Source: Nitrospira sp. (GTDB taxonomy: Bacteria > Nitrospirota > Nitrospiria > Nitrospirales > Nitrospiraceae). Taken from it: a stretch of 12,469 bases of DNA. The position numbers and the translations under genes were made by a program. This document shows positions 5,431 to 12,469 of this stretch, piece by piece. The notes below the pieces were generated by a model. That model did not search any database and was not told where the DNA came from. It saw only the letters and a program-made list of their open reading frames with translations. Every line of letters starts with the position of its first letter. Positions within the stretch are counted from its first letter, which is position 1. The DNA is taken from NCBI GenBank assembly GCA_015904075.1, contig JABMDH010000095.1, forward strand, positions 4,012-16,480. The letters are read 5' to 3'.

Positions 5431-7179
5431 TCAGACTTCGATTTCTTGCTGGGTAATCCGCATTACTTCTTCCATCGTCGTATGGCCTTGGATGACGCGT
5501 TCGGCGCCTTCCTGTTTCAGCGTCACCATGCCATGGGCGACGGCCGCCTGCTTGATGAGCGACGAATCGGCTTTCGTTCCGATGAGGCGGCGGATTTCAT
5601 CGTCGAGCACCATCAGCTCAAAAATGCCGGTGCGTCCGCGATAGCCGGTTTGGGAACAGGCCGCGCAGCCTGCGCCACGATACAGCGTCTGCGTCGTTCC
5701 CGGCGGCAGGTCCAGGCGGTTCAGCTCGTCGGCGCTCGCCTGGTAGGGCTGCTTGCAGTCCGGGCAAATTTTTCTCAGGAGCCGTTGGGCCAGTACCGCG
5801 ACGACCGAGGAGGCGACGAGGAACGGTTCGATCCCCATATCGATCAGACGGGTTGCGGCGCTGGCGGCATCGTTTGTGTGCAGTGTGGAAAAGACGAGGT
5901 GCCCGGTGAGGGAGGCATGGATGGCGATCTCCGCTGTTTCACGGTCTCGGATTTCTCCGATCATGATGACATCGGGGTCCTGCCGGAGGATCGATCGCAA
6001 GCCTGCGGCAAACGACAGATTGATTTTCGGATTCACCTGCATCTGGCCGATGCCGAGCAGCTGATATTCGACCGGGTCTTCGACGGTAATGATGTTTTTG
6101 TCCGGCGCATTGATGTGGCTCAATGCGGCATACAGGGTCGTCGTTTTGCCGCTGCCGGTCGGACCGGTGACCAGGATGATCCCGTGTGCAAGCTGAATCA
6201 GCTGATGGATCACCGAGAGCCGTTCCCCTGCGAAGCCCATTTCGGACAAGTTCAGCAATCGATTCTCTTTCTCCAACAGCCGGAGCACTACTCGCTCGCC
6301 GTGAGACGTCGGGAGGACGGAGACACGGAGATCGACGTCTTTCCCTGAGGTGCGAATTGCAAACCGGCCGTCCTGCGGGAGCCGCTTTTCGGCGATATTC
6401 AAGCCGGCCATAATTTTGAGACGCGCAATGATACTGGCCTGCAGATGCTTCGGCGGAGTCAACACGGGGTACAGCACGCCGTCGATCCGGTATCGCACGA
6501 CCAGGCCGCGCTCGAACGATTCAAAATGGATGTCGCTGGCCCGCTGCCGGACCGCTTGGAACAAGACCGAATTCACCAATCGAATGATCGGGGCCTCGTC
6601 GGTTGCATCGAGCAGGTCCTGAGGCTCATCCAGTTCGTGGGCCAACTGATCGAGGCTCTCGCTGGCGGCGATGTCCTCCATGACTTCTTCGGCGCCGGTC
6701 GGACTGGCAATCTCGTCATAGGCGCGGTTCAGGCAGGCCAGCAGGGAGACGCCGGTCGTCAGGACCGGTGTGACAGGTGTGCCGAGCAACAGCCGGAGAT
6801 CGTCGAAGGCGACGGTTTCCAGCGGGTCGGTCGATGCGACGAGGATCGCTCCTTTTTCATGACGGAGGGGCAGCACGCGATAGCGCCGGCAAAAGGTGAT
6901 GGGGACCTTCTTAATCAGTGCATGATCAATCGTGGTGGACTCCAGTTGCGGGATCCACGGTAGATCGAACTGGAGCGCCAGTCCTTCCAGCAGTTCTTCC
7001 TCGCGCAGTACACGCAGGTGCAGCAGCACCTCGCCCAACCGGCCTCCCTTCTCCCGCTGGTACGCCAGGGCTTCATCGAGTTTTGCATTTCCCAGGTTGA
7101 ATCTGTCGCCCAGGATGCGTCCCAGGAGAGGTCGGCCGTAACTCGACGGGAGCTGATCATTCGGAACGAACTCTGACAA
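5431..7179 (-). CDS. gspE: Type II secretion assembly ATPase GspE
   Basis: This 582-residue hexameric ATPase powers pseudopilus assembly from the cytoplasmic side. An N-terminal MshEN/T2SSE_N region (about 20-160) is followed by the ATPase domain. Walker A is GPTGSGKT (339-346). The Asp box and Walker B region are near EDPVEYQL (367-374) and DVIMIGEIRD (403-412), and the His-box segment is TGHLVFSTLHTND. A zinc-binding tetracysteine is present (C472, C475, C505, C508: CPDC and CAAC). All signature residues are intact. The start is a TTG at 7179, supported by AGAGGG eight bases upstream (7188-7193); no ATG fits. GspE is the first intact T2SS gene of the cluster. Just upstream is a short frame resembling a GspC tail. 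Confidence 0.97.
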   Translation of the reverse strand: MSEFVPNDQLPSSYGRPLLGRILGDRFNLGNAKLDEALAYQREKGGRLGEVLLHLRVLREEELLEGLALQFDLPWIPQLESTTIDHALIKKVPITFCRRYRVLPLRHEKGAILVASTDPLETVAFDDLRLLLGTPVTPVLTTGVSLLACLNRAYDEIASPTGAEEVMEDIAASESLDQLAHELDEPQDLLDATDEAPIIRLVNSVLFQAVRQRASDIHFESFERGLVVRYRIDGVLYPVLTPPKHLQASIIARLKIMAGLNIAEKRLPQDGRFAIRTSGKDVDLRVSVLPTSHGERVVLRLLEKENRLLNLSEMGFAGERLSVIHQLIQLAHGIILVTGPTGSGKTTTLYAALSHINAPDKNIITVEDPVEYQLLGIGQMQVNPKINLSFAAGLRSILRQDPDVIMIGEIRDRETAEIAIHASLTGHLVFSTLHTNDAASAATRLIDMGIEPFLVASSVVAVLAQRLLRKICPDCKQPYQASADELNRLDLPPGTTQTLYRGAGCAACSQTGYRGRTGIFELMVLDDEIRRLIGTKADSSLIKQAAVAHGMVTLKQEGAERVIQGHTTMEEVMRITQQEIEV

Positions 7180-7187
7180 TGTTCTGT

Positions 7188-7193
7188 CCCTCT
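7188..7193 (-). promoter_or_regulatory. Ribosome binding site supporting TTG start of gspE
   Basis: AGAGGG on the minus strand is eight bases before the TTG at 7179 and is the main support for that rare start codon. Confidence 0.55.
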
Positions 7194-7235
7194 GTTCTTC
7201 GTCGGAGGCTCCGATACCACAGGTCCCGGTGCGGC

Positions 7236-7337
7236 TCAGCGTAGTTCGTAGGTGACCGTGGATGGCTGGTTATTCCGGACCATGTCGAGTTTCACGACGC
7301 GCTCATTCTTCAATTGTTGGAGCAGGTTCAACAATGG
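7236..7337 (-). pseudogene. Remnant resembling the C-terminal end of GspC (PDZ domain)
   Basis: After the ppx stop, a different frame reads LLNLLQQLKNERVVKL, DMVRNNQPSTVTYELR and then TGA at 7236-7238. The pattern of a helix LLxxLxxx, a hydrophobic strand, RNxQPxTVTYELR and the protein end matches how GspC PDZ domains finish, where a 'V.RNGQP.T..Y' strand is the last element. Its position 56 bases before gspE also suits gspC. There is no start codon or ribosome site for it, and it overlaps the ppx reading frame by about 10 bases, so it looks like the 3' stump of a deleted gene. Identification rests on only 33 residues, so another PDZ-type protein is possible. Confidence 0.45.
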
Positions 7338-7996
7338 ATGATGTCGGCCAGATTGCCGGCCATGCCGGAGCTGGCGATCAGCGAGTCGAACTTTTTCACG
7401 GCACAGGCCTCGATCGCGGCCTTCAGCTGGCCGGTGACGGCGTCTTCGAGCGCGCGCATCATCGGGGCTGAGGGCGGTGTGTTCGGGAGAAATTGCTCTG
7501 CTAAGCGAATCGCCCCAAGTTTGAGGCTCTTGGCGTGAATCATCCGGTCTCGATTTCCCAGGATCAGTTCGACCGAACCGCCACCGACATCGACGACCAG
7601 GGTCGGTTTGTCCGCAAGCGCGATACTGTTCTTCACACCCAGAAAAATCAGCCGGGCTTCCTCCGCTCCGCTGATCACCCGCACCCGCACTCCCGCCTGT
7701 TCCTCGACCAGATTGATAAAGTCGCCGCCGTTCCTGGCCTCACGCACGGCGCTGGTGGCGACTGCCACGGTCCGCTCGAATCCCTTGTTGCGGGCCAGCG
7801 TCGCCAGCGTCTTGAGCACGTCGATGGCACGAGCGATCGCCTCATCGGACAGTCGCCGCGTGGCGAAGGTTCCGTTGCCCAGGCGCGTGACATCTTTGAA
7901 ACGGTCGAGTATTTTATAGCTGGCATCCGGGAGGATTTCAGCCAGCACCATGTGGATGGAATTGGTCCCGATATCGATCACGGCGAGTTTAGCCAC
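7328..7996 (-). pseudogene. ppx: Ppx/GppA exopolyphosphatase-like protein, C-terminally truncated
   Basis: The 222-residue frame starts at a GTG (7996) with LAVIDIGTNSIHMVLAEI, the phosphate-binding loop of the Ppx/GppA actin-fold family. It continues with VATSAVREARNGGDF, ISGAEEARLIFLGV (the catalytic-Glu region) and VVDVGGGSVELILG. It stops after the SSGMAGNLADII segment, where short family members of about 300 residues would continue for roughly 80-90 more. The family hydrolyses polyphosphate or pppGpp. All catalytic motifs of the first domain remain, but the rest of the second domain is gone. The stop falls where the sequence turns into a GspC-like tail in another frame, so I read this as a deletion product and list it as a probable pseudogene. 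A short functional form cannot be excluded. Confidence 0.7.
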
Positions 7997-8048
7997 CGAA
8001 GAACACCATTAGTCCGTGGTTGTCATGACTGTACGTCTCGACATTGCT

Positions 8049-8176
8049 CGTATCTCGTGAAGCGTATTTCATATCTCGCAAGCAAAGATGTAGATCGGCC
8101 ACCTCTCCGTTCTGCGCTTCACGCTTCACCGTTCGGCAGGCTCACGGTCCTGAGCAGAGTCGAAGGACGAGATACG
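8049..8176. repeat. Dispersed palindromic repeat, copy 2
   Basis: Positions 8115-8176 are the reverse complement of 379-440 with two mismatches. The element is bounded by the inverted 9-mers CGTATCTCG (8049-8057) and CGAGATACG (8168-8176). The internal hairpin is at 8132-8164. A 17-mer ending the element, ACGAGATACGAACGACG (8167-8183), also occurs at 454-470 in the same orientation, although the core is inverted. It occupies most of the 199-bp gap between pal and ppx. Confidence 0.85.
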
Positions 8177-8195
8177 AACGACGAAGAGTAGGTCG

Positions 8196-8744
8196 CTATT
8201 CTTTCACCGTAAAGTGGACGCTCCGGTTCTTCTGCATGCAGTCGGGGGTATGCTCCGAACACAGTGGACGATCCTTCCCGTAGCTCGTTGTCTTGAGGTC
8301 GACGGACAATCCTAAGTGCTGGAGGTAGGTCTTCACATTTTTGGCCCGGCGTTCGCCCAAGACGAGATTGTAGGCGGAGGTGCCCACTTCATCGCCGCGG
8401 CCTTCGAGCAGAATGTGCCCGATCCCGCTGCTCTTCAATTGTCTCGCATTCGCTTCCAATAATGGCAACGCGTCCGCGCGGAGGCGATCCTGGTCGAAAT
8501 CGAACAGCACATCCTTCAGCGAGTCCTTGCCCGGTTCCGCCTCGTATTTGGCGGACGATTCGGCACGGTCAGGAGTGACCGTGCGAGGAGCCGCCGCTTC
8601 CTTGATGGCCTGCTCCTTGATGCGCTCTTCCCCGGCCCGTCCTTCCTGACCGGTTCCCGATCCGGATAGGGCTGAGCAGCCTTGCATCACAAGCACGGCC
8701 ATCATTGGTGCGCCGATAACCCAGAACACTCGATGTTGTCGCAT
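8196..8744 (-). CDS. pal: OmpA/Pal-type peptidoglycan-associated lipoprotein
   Basis: This 182-residue protein starts with a lipoprotein signal (basic MRQHR, a hydrophobic stretch and VLVMQGCS with Cys23 as the likely lipidated residue). A charged, flexible linker follows. The OmpA C-terminal domain begins near DVLFDFDQDRLR and contains GRGDEVGTSAYNLVLGERRA, which corresponds to the Pal pattern G..D..GT..YN..LGERRA for binding diaminopimelate. It ends with SYGKDRPLC...KNRSVHF. Pal links the outer membrane to peptidoglycan, usually with Tol proteins, none of which are in this window. The ATG at 8744 is preceded by AGAGGGG (8749-8755). It follows the aldo/keto reductase gene by 38 bases and is probably co-transcribed with it. 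A general OmpA-family role rather than true Pal is possible. Confidence 0.88.
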   Translation of the reverse strand: MRQHRVFWVIGAPMMAVLVMQGCSALSGSGTGQEGRAGEERIKEQAIKEAAAPRTVTPDRAESSAKYEAEPGKDSLKDVLFDFDQDRLRADALPLLEANARQLKSSGIGHILLEGRGDEVGTSAYNLVLGERRAKNVKTYLQHLGLSVDLKTTSYGKDRPLCSEHTPDCMQKNRSVHFTVKE

Positions 8745-8782
8745 AGATCCCCTCTCTTCTTCAGATAATAAAGTGCGTTATC

Positions 8783-10798
8783 CTACAATGATGCGGCCAA
8801 GGCGGTCATCCGTTGGTACACCTGCAGGACATCCTTCGACGGTTCCCATGTGAGTAGTGCCAAGGTATCATCGACATAGTGTGGTGTGCGCATACCGTTC
8901 AGCACGCAGGTGACGCCGGGCGTCCAGGCCAGGATCCAGAGTGCTTTGCGTGAGAGCGTTTCCTGACGGCGCGATTCCGGCAACAGGGGGTCGAGTGCCT
9001 GCGCGATCGCAGCGGTGCGCGCACGGCTCCGTTCAGTGGCTTCACGCCGCATTCCACGGAGCAGGGCCAGCAGCTCCGGCACATACCGCTCGCGCCAGGA
9101 CTCCCATCGTTCCGATGGTTCTCCGGTCAACTGGCGTGACAGGGTTTGTATCGCCTGATTGACTTGTGGGGCAATCATCTGGCGCTCAAGTTGTTCCCAA
9201 TGCTCCAGGCCCTGGATCTGTGGGCGCACCCGCTGCAACTCATGAGACCAATTGAAAAACTCGTCTGGCGCCGTTCCTTGCTTGGCTTGTTGCATGGCCG
9301 GCGCAATTGAATCCCGATATTCTTGTTCAAGTGTGCCGACAGCGTCAAGCTGTCGGACGACATCGGTCGGGGCATCTTCCAGGGGCAGGTCCGCCAGACG
9401 CACGATACCACTGCGTGGGCTGGGCATGGCGTTCAAGGAGCGATTCACCAGGACGGCCACACCAGCCTGCTGCGCGTACTCCAGCACGGTCTGACGCCCG
9501 GCAGCGCCTGTGTTGGCCGTCAATGCGGCTCCGGATTCAAACAAATTCATCGGCAGTTGCAGGAAGCGGAAGTGATGGGTGTCCAGGCCCGCCGATTTGG
9601 CAGCGGCGTGCGCCGCGTCGACCATGGCGGCGAGCGAGGTGGCCTCCGCACGTTCGGCCGGAGCGGTCACCGTATTCGAGGAGACACCGTAGTACTGGAG
9701 TCGTCCTGCTGCCACTTGCGATTCACAATAGGTAAAGGCCTGCTCAAGCCGGCTATAGAATTGGGCGCGCAGCGCGGCCAGATCCTGTTCGCCGCGGTGC
9801 ATGGCTTCCGATAAAAAGTATTCCGGGTTGTGCAGAAGACAGACATCCAGCGTGAGCAGACCGAGGCGATCCAGGGAGAGCGCCAATTGATCCGCCAGGA
9901 ATTCCGGATGGATGCAGTGCCAGATGCCGTCTCCGTATTTGACCATATCAGGATAGGGGCGCCCGGAGTGTTCTCTGGCTTCGGCCAGTTTCAAATTCTC
10001 TCCCTGCACGTAGCCGATCTTGGAGACGACGACGACTTCTTCGCGCCGTAACTCGCCTGAGGCGATCAGTTCCGCGAGTACAGTCCCGACGGCACGTTCG
10101 CTGTCACCGTCCATATAATTCGTTGAGGTGTCGAGCACGTTGCAAGAGGCCTGTAAGGCTTTCTTGAGCGCGTCTCGATGGTCGGCTTCTTGAGTATGCA
10201 CACGATAGGTGCCGAATCCCAAGCGCGTCGTGGTAAGTCCAGTGGTGCCGAACGAGGTGAAGCCACTTGCTAGCGTGGCATCGCCGGCCAGGCCGATCAT
10301 GCGCGCCGCATAGGCGGCGGTTCCTTGGACCGTCGCACGGCCGGAGATCTGCGCGCCCCGCAGCATTCTCGATTCGCCGCCTTGCCGCGCACTTGTCTGC
10401 AAAGCGTCTGATATTGCGAGTGGGTTGGTAATCGGCTGCCGGCAGCTGAAGTTTCGACAGATGTAGAGCGCCGGTTGCCCGTCAACCGGTTGCTTCCCTT
10501 CCAGGAGGGGCAAGGATGAGGGCGTGCCCGGCGCGGCTGTTGCTATGATGCGATTGGGAAGGTACTGGTCCGCGACTGCTCGACGAAGGGCGCGGAGTCC
10601 TTCCTGTGTTTCGTCGCCGACAAAGGCCAGTTCAAGCGGTCCCTCCGTCAGAAAATCTACCAGCGCCAGGGTTTTGGCAAAGGCCCTCGGGTAACGGGCG
10701 ATCTGCCGCCCGTAGGCCCGTACTGCAGCGACAGCCGTTTCACGCCAGGTTTGCCGGTCGAAGTGAAAAGACAGCCGGGCCAAGGCCGATGCGGCCAC
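8783..10798 (-). CDS. Aldo/keto reductase, in frame with a YyaL C-terminal remnant
   Basis: The open frame gives 671 residues from a GTG at 10798. Residues 1 to about 140 are the C-terminal end of a YyaL/DUF255 protein ([20 protein letters not shown]). From Met145 (ATG at 10366) the sequence is an aldo/keto reductase of the long type. [17 protein letters not shown] is its own N-terminal signature, then [18 protein letters not shown]. The catalytic tetrad can be placed at D223, Y228 (DTSTNY), K260 (VVVVSKIGY) and H323 (CLLHNPEY). The C-terminal half is a long helical extension ending in [19 protein letters not shown], the usual cofactor-binding end. The enzyme family reduces carbonyls with NADPH; the substrate is unknown. 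Translation from 10366 alone would give 527 residues and is my preferred functional product. The in-frame junction lacks any stop. Confidence 0.8.
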   Translation of the reverse strand: MAASALARLSFHFDRQTWRETAVAAVRAYGRQIARYPRAFAKTLALVDFLTEGPLELAFVGDETQEGLRALRRAVADQYLPNRIIATAAPGTPSSLPLLEGKQPVDGQPALYICRNFSCRQPITNPLAISDALQTSARQGGESRMLRGAQISGRATVQGTAAYAARMIGLAGDATLASGFTSFGTTGLTTTRLGFGTYRVHTQEADHRDALKKALQASCNVLDTSTNYMDGDSERAVGTVLAELIASGELRREEVVVVSKIGYVQGENLKLAEAREHSGRPYPDMVKYGDGIWHCIHPEFLADQLALSLDRLGLLTLDVCLLHNPEYFLSEAMHRGEQDLAALRAQFYSRLEQAFTYCESQVAAGRLQYYGVSSNTVTAPAERAEATSLAAMVDAAHAAAKSAGLDTHHFRFLQLPMNLFESGAALTANTGAAGRQTVLEYAQQAGVAVLVNRSLNAMPSPRSGIVRLADLPLEDAPTDVVRQLDAVGTLEQEYRDSIAPAMQQAKQGTAPDEFFNWSHELQRVRPQIQGLEHWEQLERQMIAPQVNQAIQTLSRQLTGEPSERWESWRERYVPELLALLRGMRREATERSRARTAAIAQALDPLLPESRRQETLSRKALWILAWTPGVTCVLNGMRTPHYVDDTLALLTWEPSKDVLQVYQRMTALAASL

Positions 10799-11555
10799 GG
10801 CGTTGGCGCTGGGGGTGGCGCCATCGGAGCCTTCGCGAGCCGACCATGGCGAGGGCCTGCTTGTCTCCCGATCGCCGGTGGCAGCGAAGCAGCAGCGACA
10901 GTCCAGCCGCCGGCGGAAACTTGGGCGCGGTGCCGAAGCCGCCGTAGGTCTTATCGAATTCGCTGTTGAATTGTGCGACGGCCTCCTCCAGCGCCGATTC
11001 GCTGACCGAGATCGGGGAGGGGATACGGCCGGCGTCTTTCAACCGCGCCGTCATGTCCGTTGCCTGGGCGTGAATGCCTGCGGCGTCAGTTCGCCAATAG
11101 TCGGCGATCTTCTTCAGCAGTGTGCCGAACCCCGGTCTTCCCCACCGGTCTTCGGGGGGAAAGTAGGTGCCGGCGAAAAACGGTTTTTGCTCCGGCGTCA
11201 GGAAGACGGTCATCGGCCAGCCGCCCTGGCCGTGGTTCATGGCGACGGTGGCCTGCATGTAGATTTCATCCAGGTCAGGCCGTTCTTCCCGATCGACCTT
11301 GATGCAGACGAAGTCTTGGTTCATCAATTCGGCGGTCGCGTCGTTCTCGAACGATTCCCGTTCCATGACGTGGCACCAGTGGCAGGCTGAATAGCCTATC
11401 GAAAGCAGAATAGGCCGGTTCTTGTCCTTAGCCGCCTGCAAGGCCTCTGGTCCCCAGGGATACCAGTCGACGGGGTTATAGGCATGTTGAAGCAGGTAGG
11501 GACTGGTTTCGTGGATCAGGCGATTCGGGGGTCTGGTGCTTGCCGATGATGACAT
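10378..11555 (-). pseudogene. YyaL/DUF255 thioredoxin-domain protein, internally deleted and frameshifted
   Basis: The start is probably the ATG at 11555 (AGGGTG seven bases upstream); an ATG at 11573 is in the same frame. The N-terminal thioredoxin-like domain is complete. [20 protein letters not shown] is the family opening, [18 protein letters not shown] carries the CxxC pair, and [20 protein letters not shown] follows. The glycosidase-like (six-hairpin) domain begins with [18 protein letters not shown] and then breaks after about residue 238 (near 10842). Beyond it, that frame reads Arg-rich nonsense to a stop at 10740. A +1-shifted frame picks up [19 protein letters not shown], which belongs near the C-terminus of the family. 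Proteins of this family are usually near 680 residues, so roughly 290 are missing. The function of the intact family is poorly known. Confidence 0.8.
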
Positions 11556-11865
11556 AAGGAGGCACCCTAGCATCGGAGCCAGAACAGCGTCAACGGAGTG
11601 TATTTCAAGAAATGTAAGGGGTAAGGAGTGTGCGGGAGAGTATCCAGTCGGAGGGCTTCCGGAGTTTGATTGTAGTGGTCATCACAAGAGCTGAAGGTGT
11701 ATGGGCAATGCAGTATTAAATGGCGAATGTTGAGTGATGGGTTGAGAGTACTGGACTACCATGCAGTATCTGGCATTGGCACAACCTCCTGACGCCTCAC
11801 CCCTTACCCCTCACCGAGATGCAAGTCTGTGGTAGGCTTGGCCATAGGAGAGGACAACGGCACGA
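11556..11865. other. Divergent intergenic region
   Basis: These 310 bases separate the minus-strand yyaL remnant from the plus-strand malic enzyme and must hold promoters for both directions. No convincing sigma-70 pair could be fixed. Visible items are a GTAAGGGGTAAG tract near 11615, a direct repeat of ATGCAGTAT followed shortly by TGGC (11708-11716 and 11761-11769, 53 bases apart), and a CCTCACCCCTTACCCCTCACC tract at about 11795-11816. I see no RNA gene and no coding frame. Confidence 0.5.
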
Positions 11866-12469
11866 ATGGATGACAGCGGCCCCTATTCCAATTACCGCCT
11901 GACTGCCAGGTTGGAACTCGCGAATAAGCCGGGCGTCTTTGCCCGCGTGGCGGCGCTGCTGGCCGAAGAACAAGCCAATCTCGGCGCCGTCGACATTGTC
12001 TCGGCAACGAAAACGTGCATGGTTCGGGACGTGACCTTCGACGCGCAGAGCGAGGCGCATGGCAAGAAGGTGCTGGCCAGACTTGCTGCGCTATCCGATG
12101 TCACCGTGCTCTCGGCCTCAGATCGTATTTTCCTGCTGCATCTCGGCGGGAAAATTCGAGTGGAGGGGAAGATTGCGATCAGTACGCGGAATGTCCTCTC
12201 GATGGTCTACACGCCCGGCGTCGGCCGTGTGGCCCAAGCCATCGCGCAGGACAAGTCCAAAGCCTATGCGTTCACCAGTAAAAGCAACAGTGTGGCGATC
12301 GTCACGGACGGGTCGGCAGTGTTGGGGCTGGGCAATCTCGGCCCGGAAGCAGCGTTGCCTGTCATGGAAGGCAAAGCGATGCTGTTCAAAGAATTTGCCG
12401 TCATCGACGCCTTGCCGCTCTGTCTCAATACGCAGGACCCGGATGCGATCGTGCAGATCGTGCAAGGGA
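11866..12469 (+). CDS. NAD(P)-dependent malic enzyme with N-terminal ACT domain, 5' part
   Basis: The ATG at 11866 opens a frame that runs off the right edge (201 complete residues). Residues 8-85 form an ACT domain (YRLTARLELANKPGVFARVA ... LGAVDIVSA), a small-molecule-binding regulatory module. The malic enzyme N-terminal domain follows, with the catalytic-Tyr motif MVYTPGVGRVA (Tyr115), VAIVTDGSAVLGLGNLGPEA, PVMEGKAMLFKEFAVIDALP with the catalytic Lys170, and a metal-site region around Asp181. The enzyme converts malate to pyruvate and CO2 with NAD(P) reduction. The ACT fusion suggests allosteric control, perhaps by an amino acid. AGGAGAGG lies about 12 bases before the ATG, a rather long spacing. 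It is the only plus-strand gene seen. Coenzyme preference cannot be told without the missing C-terminal Rossmann domain. Confidence 0.92.
   Translation, partial: MDDSGPYSNYRLTARLELANKPGVFARVAALLAEEQANLGAVDIVSATKTCMVRDVTFDAQSEAHGKKVLARLAALSDVTVLSASDRIFLLHLGGKIRVEGKIAISTRNVLSMVYTPGVGRVAQAIAQDKSKAYAFTSKSNSVAIVTDGSAVLGLGNLGPEAALPVMEGKAMLFKEFAVIDALPLCLNTQDPDAIVQIVQG

Noticed and set aside
5446..6348. 300-codon plus-strand frame
   Set aside because: It is antisense to gspE, whose frame carries all catalytic motifs; the long frame is a by-product of GC-rich codon use.
7535..8191. 218-codon plus-strand frame
   Set aside because: It is antisense to ppx and ends by reading through repeat copy 2; its C-terminal residues are translated repeat sequence.
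11574..11610. TTGACG on the minus strand as a -35 box for the yyaL remnant
   Set aside because: No acceptable -10 box at a normal spacing could be found.

Overview
The window is GC-rich bacterial chromosome. It is almost entirely filled by one long run of minus-strand genes, with a divergent plus-strand gene at the right edge. The Ppx-like protein, the prepilin-type cluster and the families of short dispersed repeats look like Nitrospira or a close relative (phylum Nitrospirota). That placement rests on recalled family resemblance, not on a search.

Layout, in transcription order of the minus strand (right to left). A YyaL/DUF255 thioredoxin-domain gene (11555 to about 10378) has lost its middle and is frameshifted; its C-terminal remnant runs in frame into an aldo/keto reductase (to 8783). 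Next come an OmpA/Pal-type lipoprotein (8744-8196), a dispersed repeat, and a truncated Ppx/GppA phosphatase (7996-7328). The phosphatase is joined directly to a short tail resembling the end of a GspC PDZ domain (7337-7236). A type II secretion (T2SS) cluster follows: gspE, gspF, gspG, gspH, gspI, gspJ, gspN and the 5' part of a gspL/pilM-like gene that runs off the left edge. On the plus strand, an ACT-domain NAD(P)-malic enzyme starts at 11866 and runs off the right edge.

The T2SS genes together encode the assembly ATPase (E), the inner-membrane platform (F, and L through its cytoplasmic domain), the major and minor pseudopilins (G, H, I, J) and the accessory protein N. No gspK, gspM or secretin gspD is visible, and gspC survives only as a possible tail. 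The pseudopilin part is heavily invaded by short repeats. Two MITE-like elements with terminal inverted repeats abut the stop codons of gspI and gspH exactly. One of them carries a nested 33-bp palindrome. A low-complexity stretch encodes an unusually long leader for GspH.

I see no undescribed defence or mobile system. The strongest points for a second look are the two deletion-like junctions (ppx/gspC tail and yyaL) and the repeat architecture between the pseudopilin genes.
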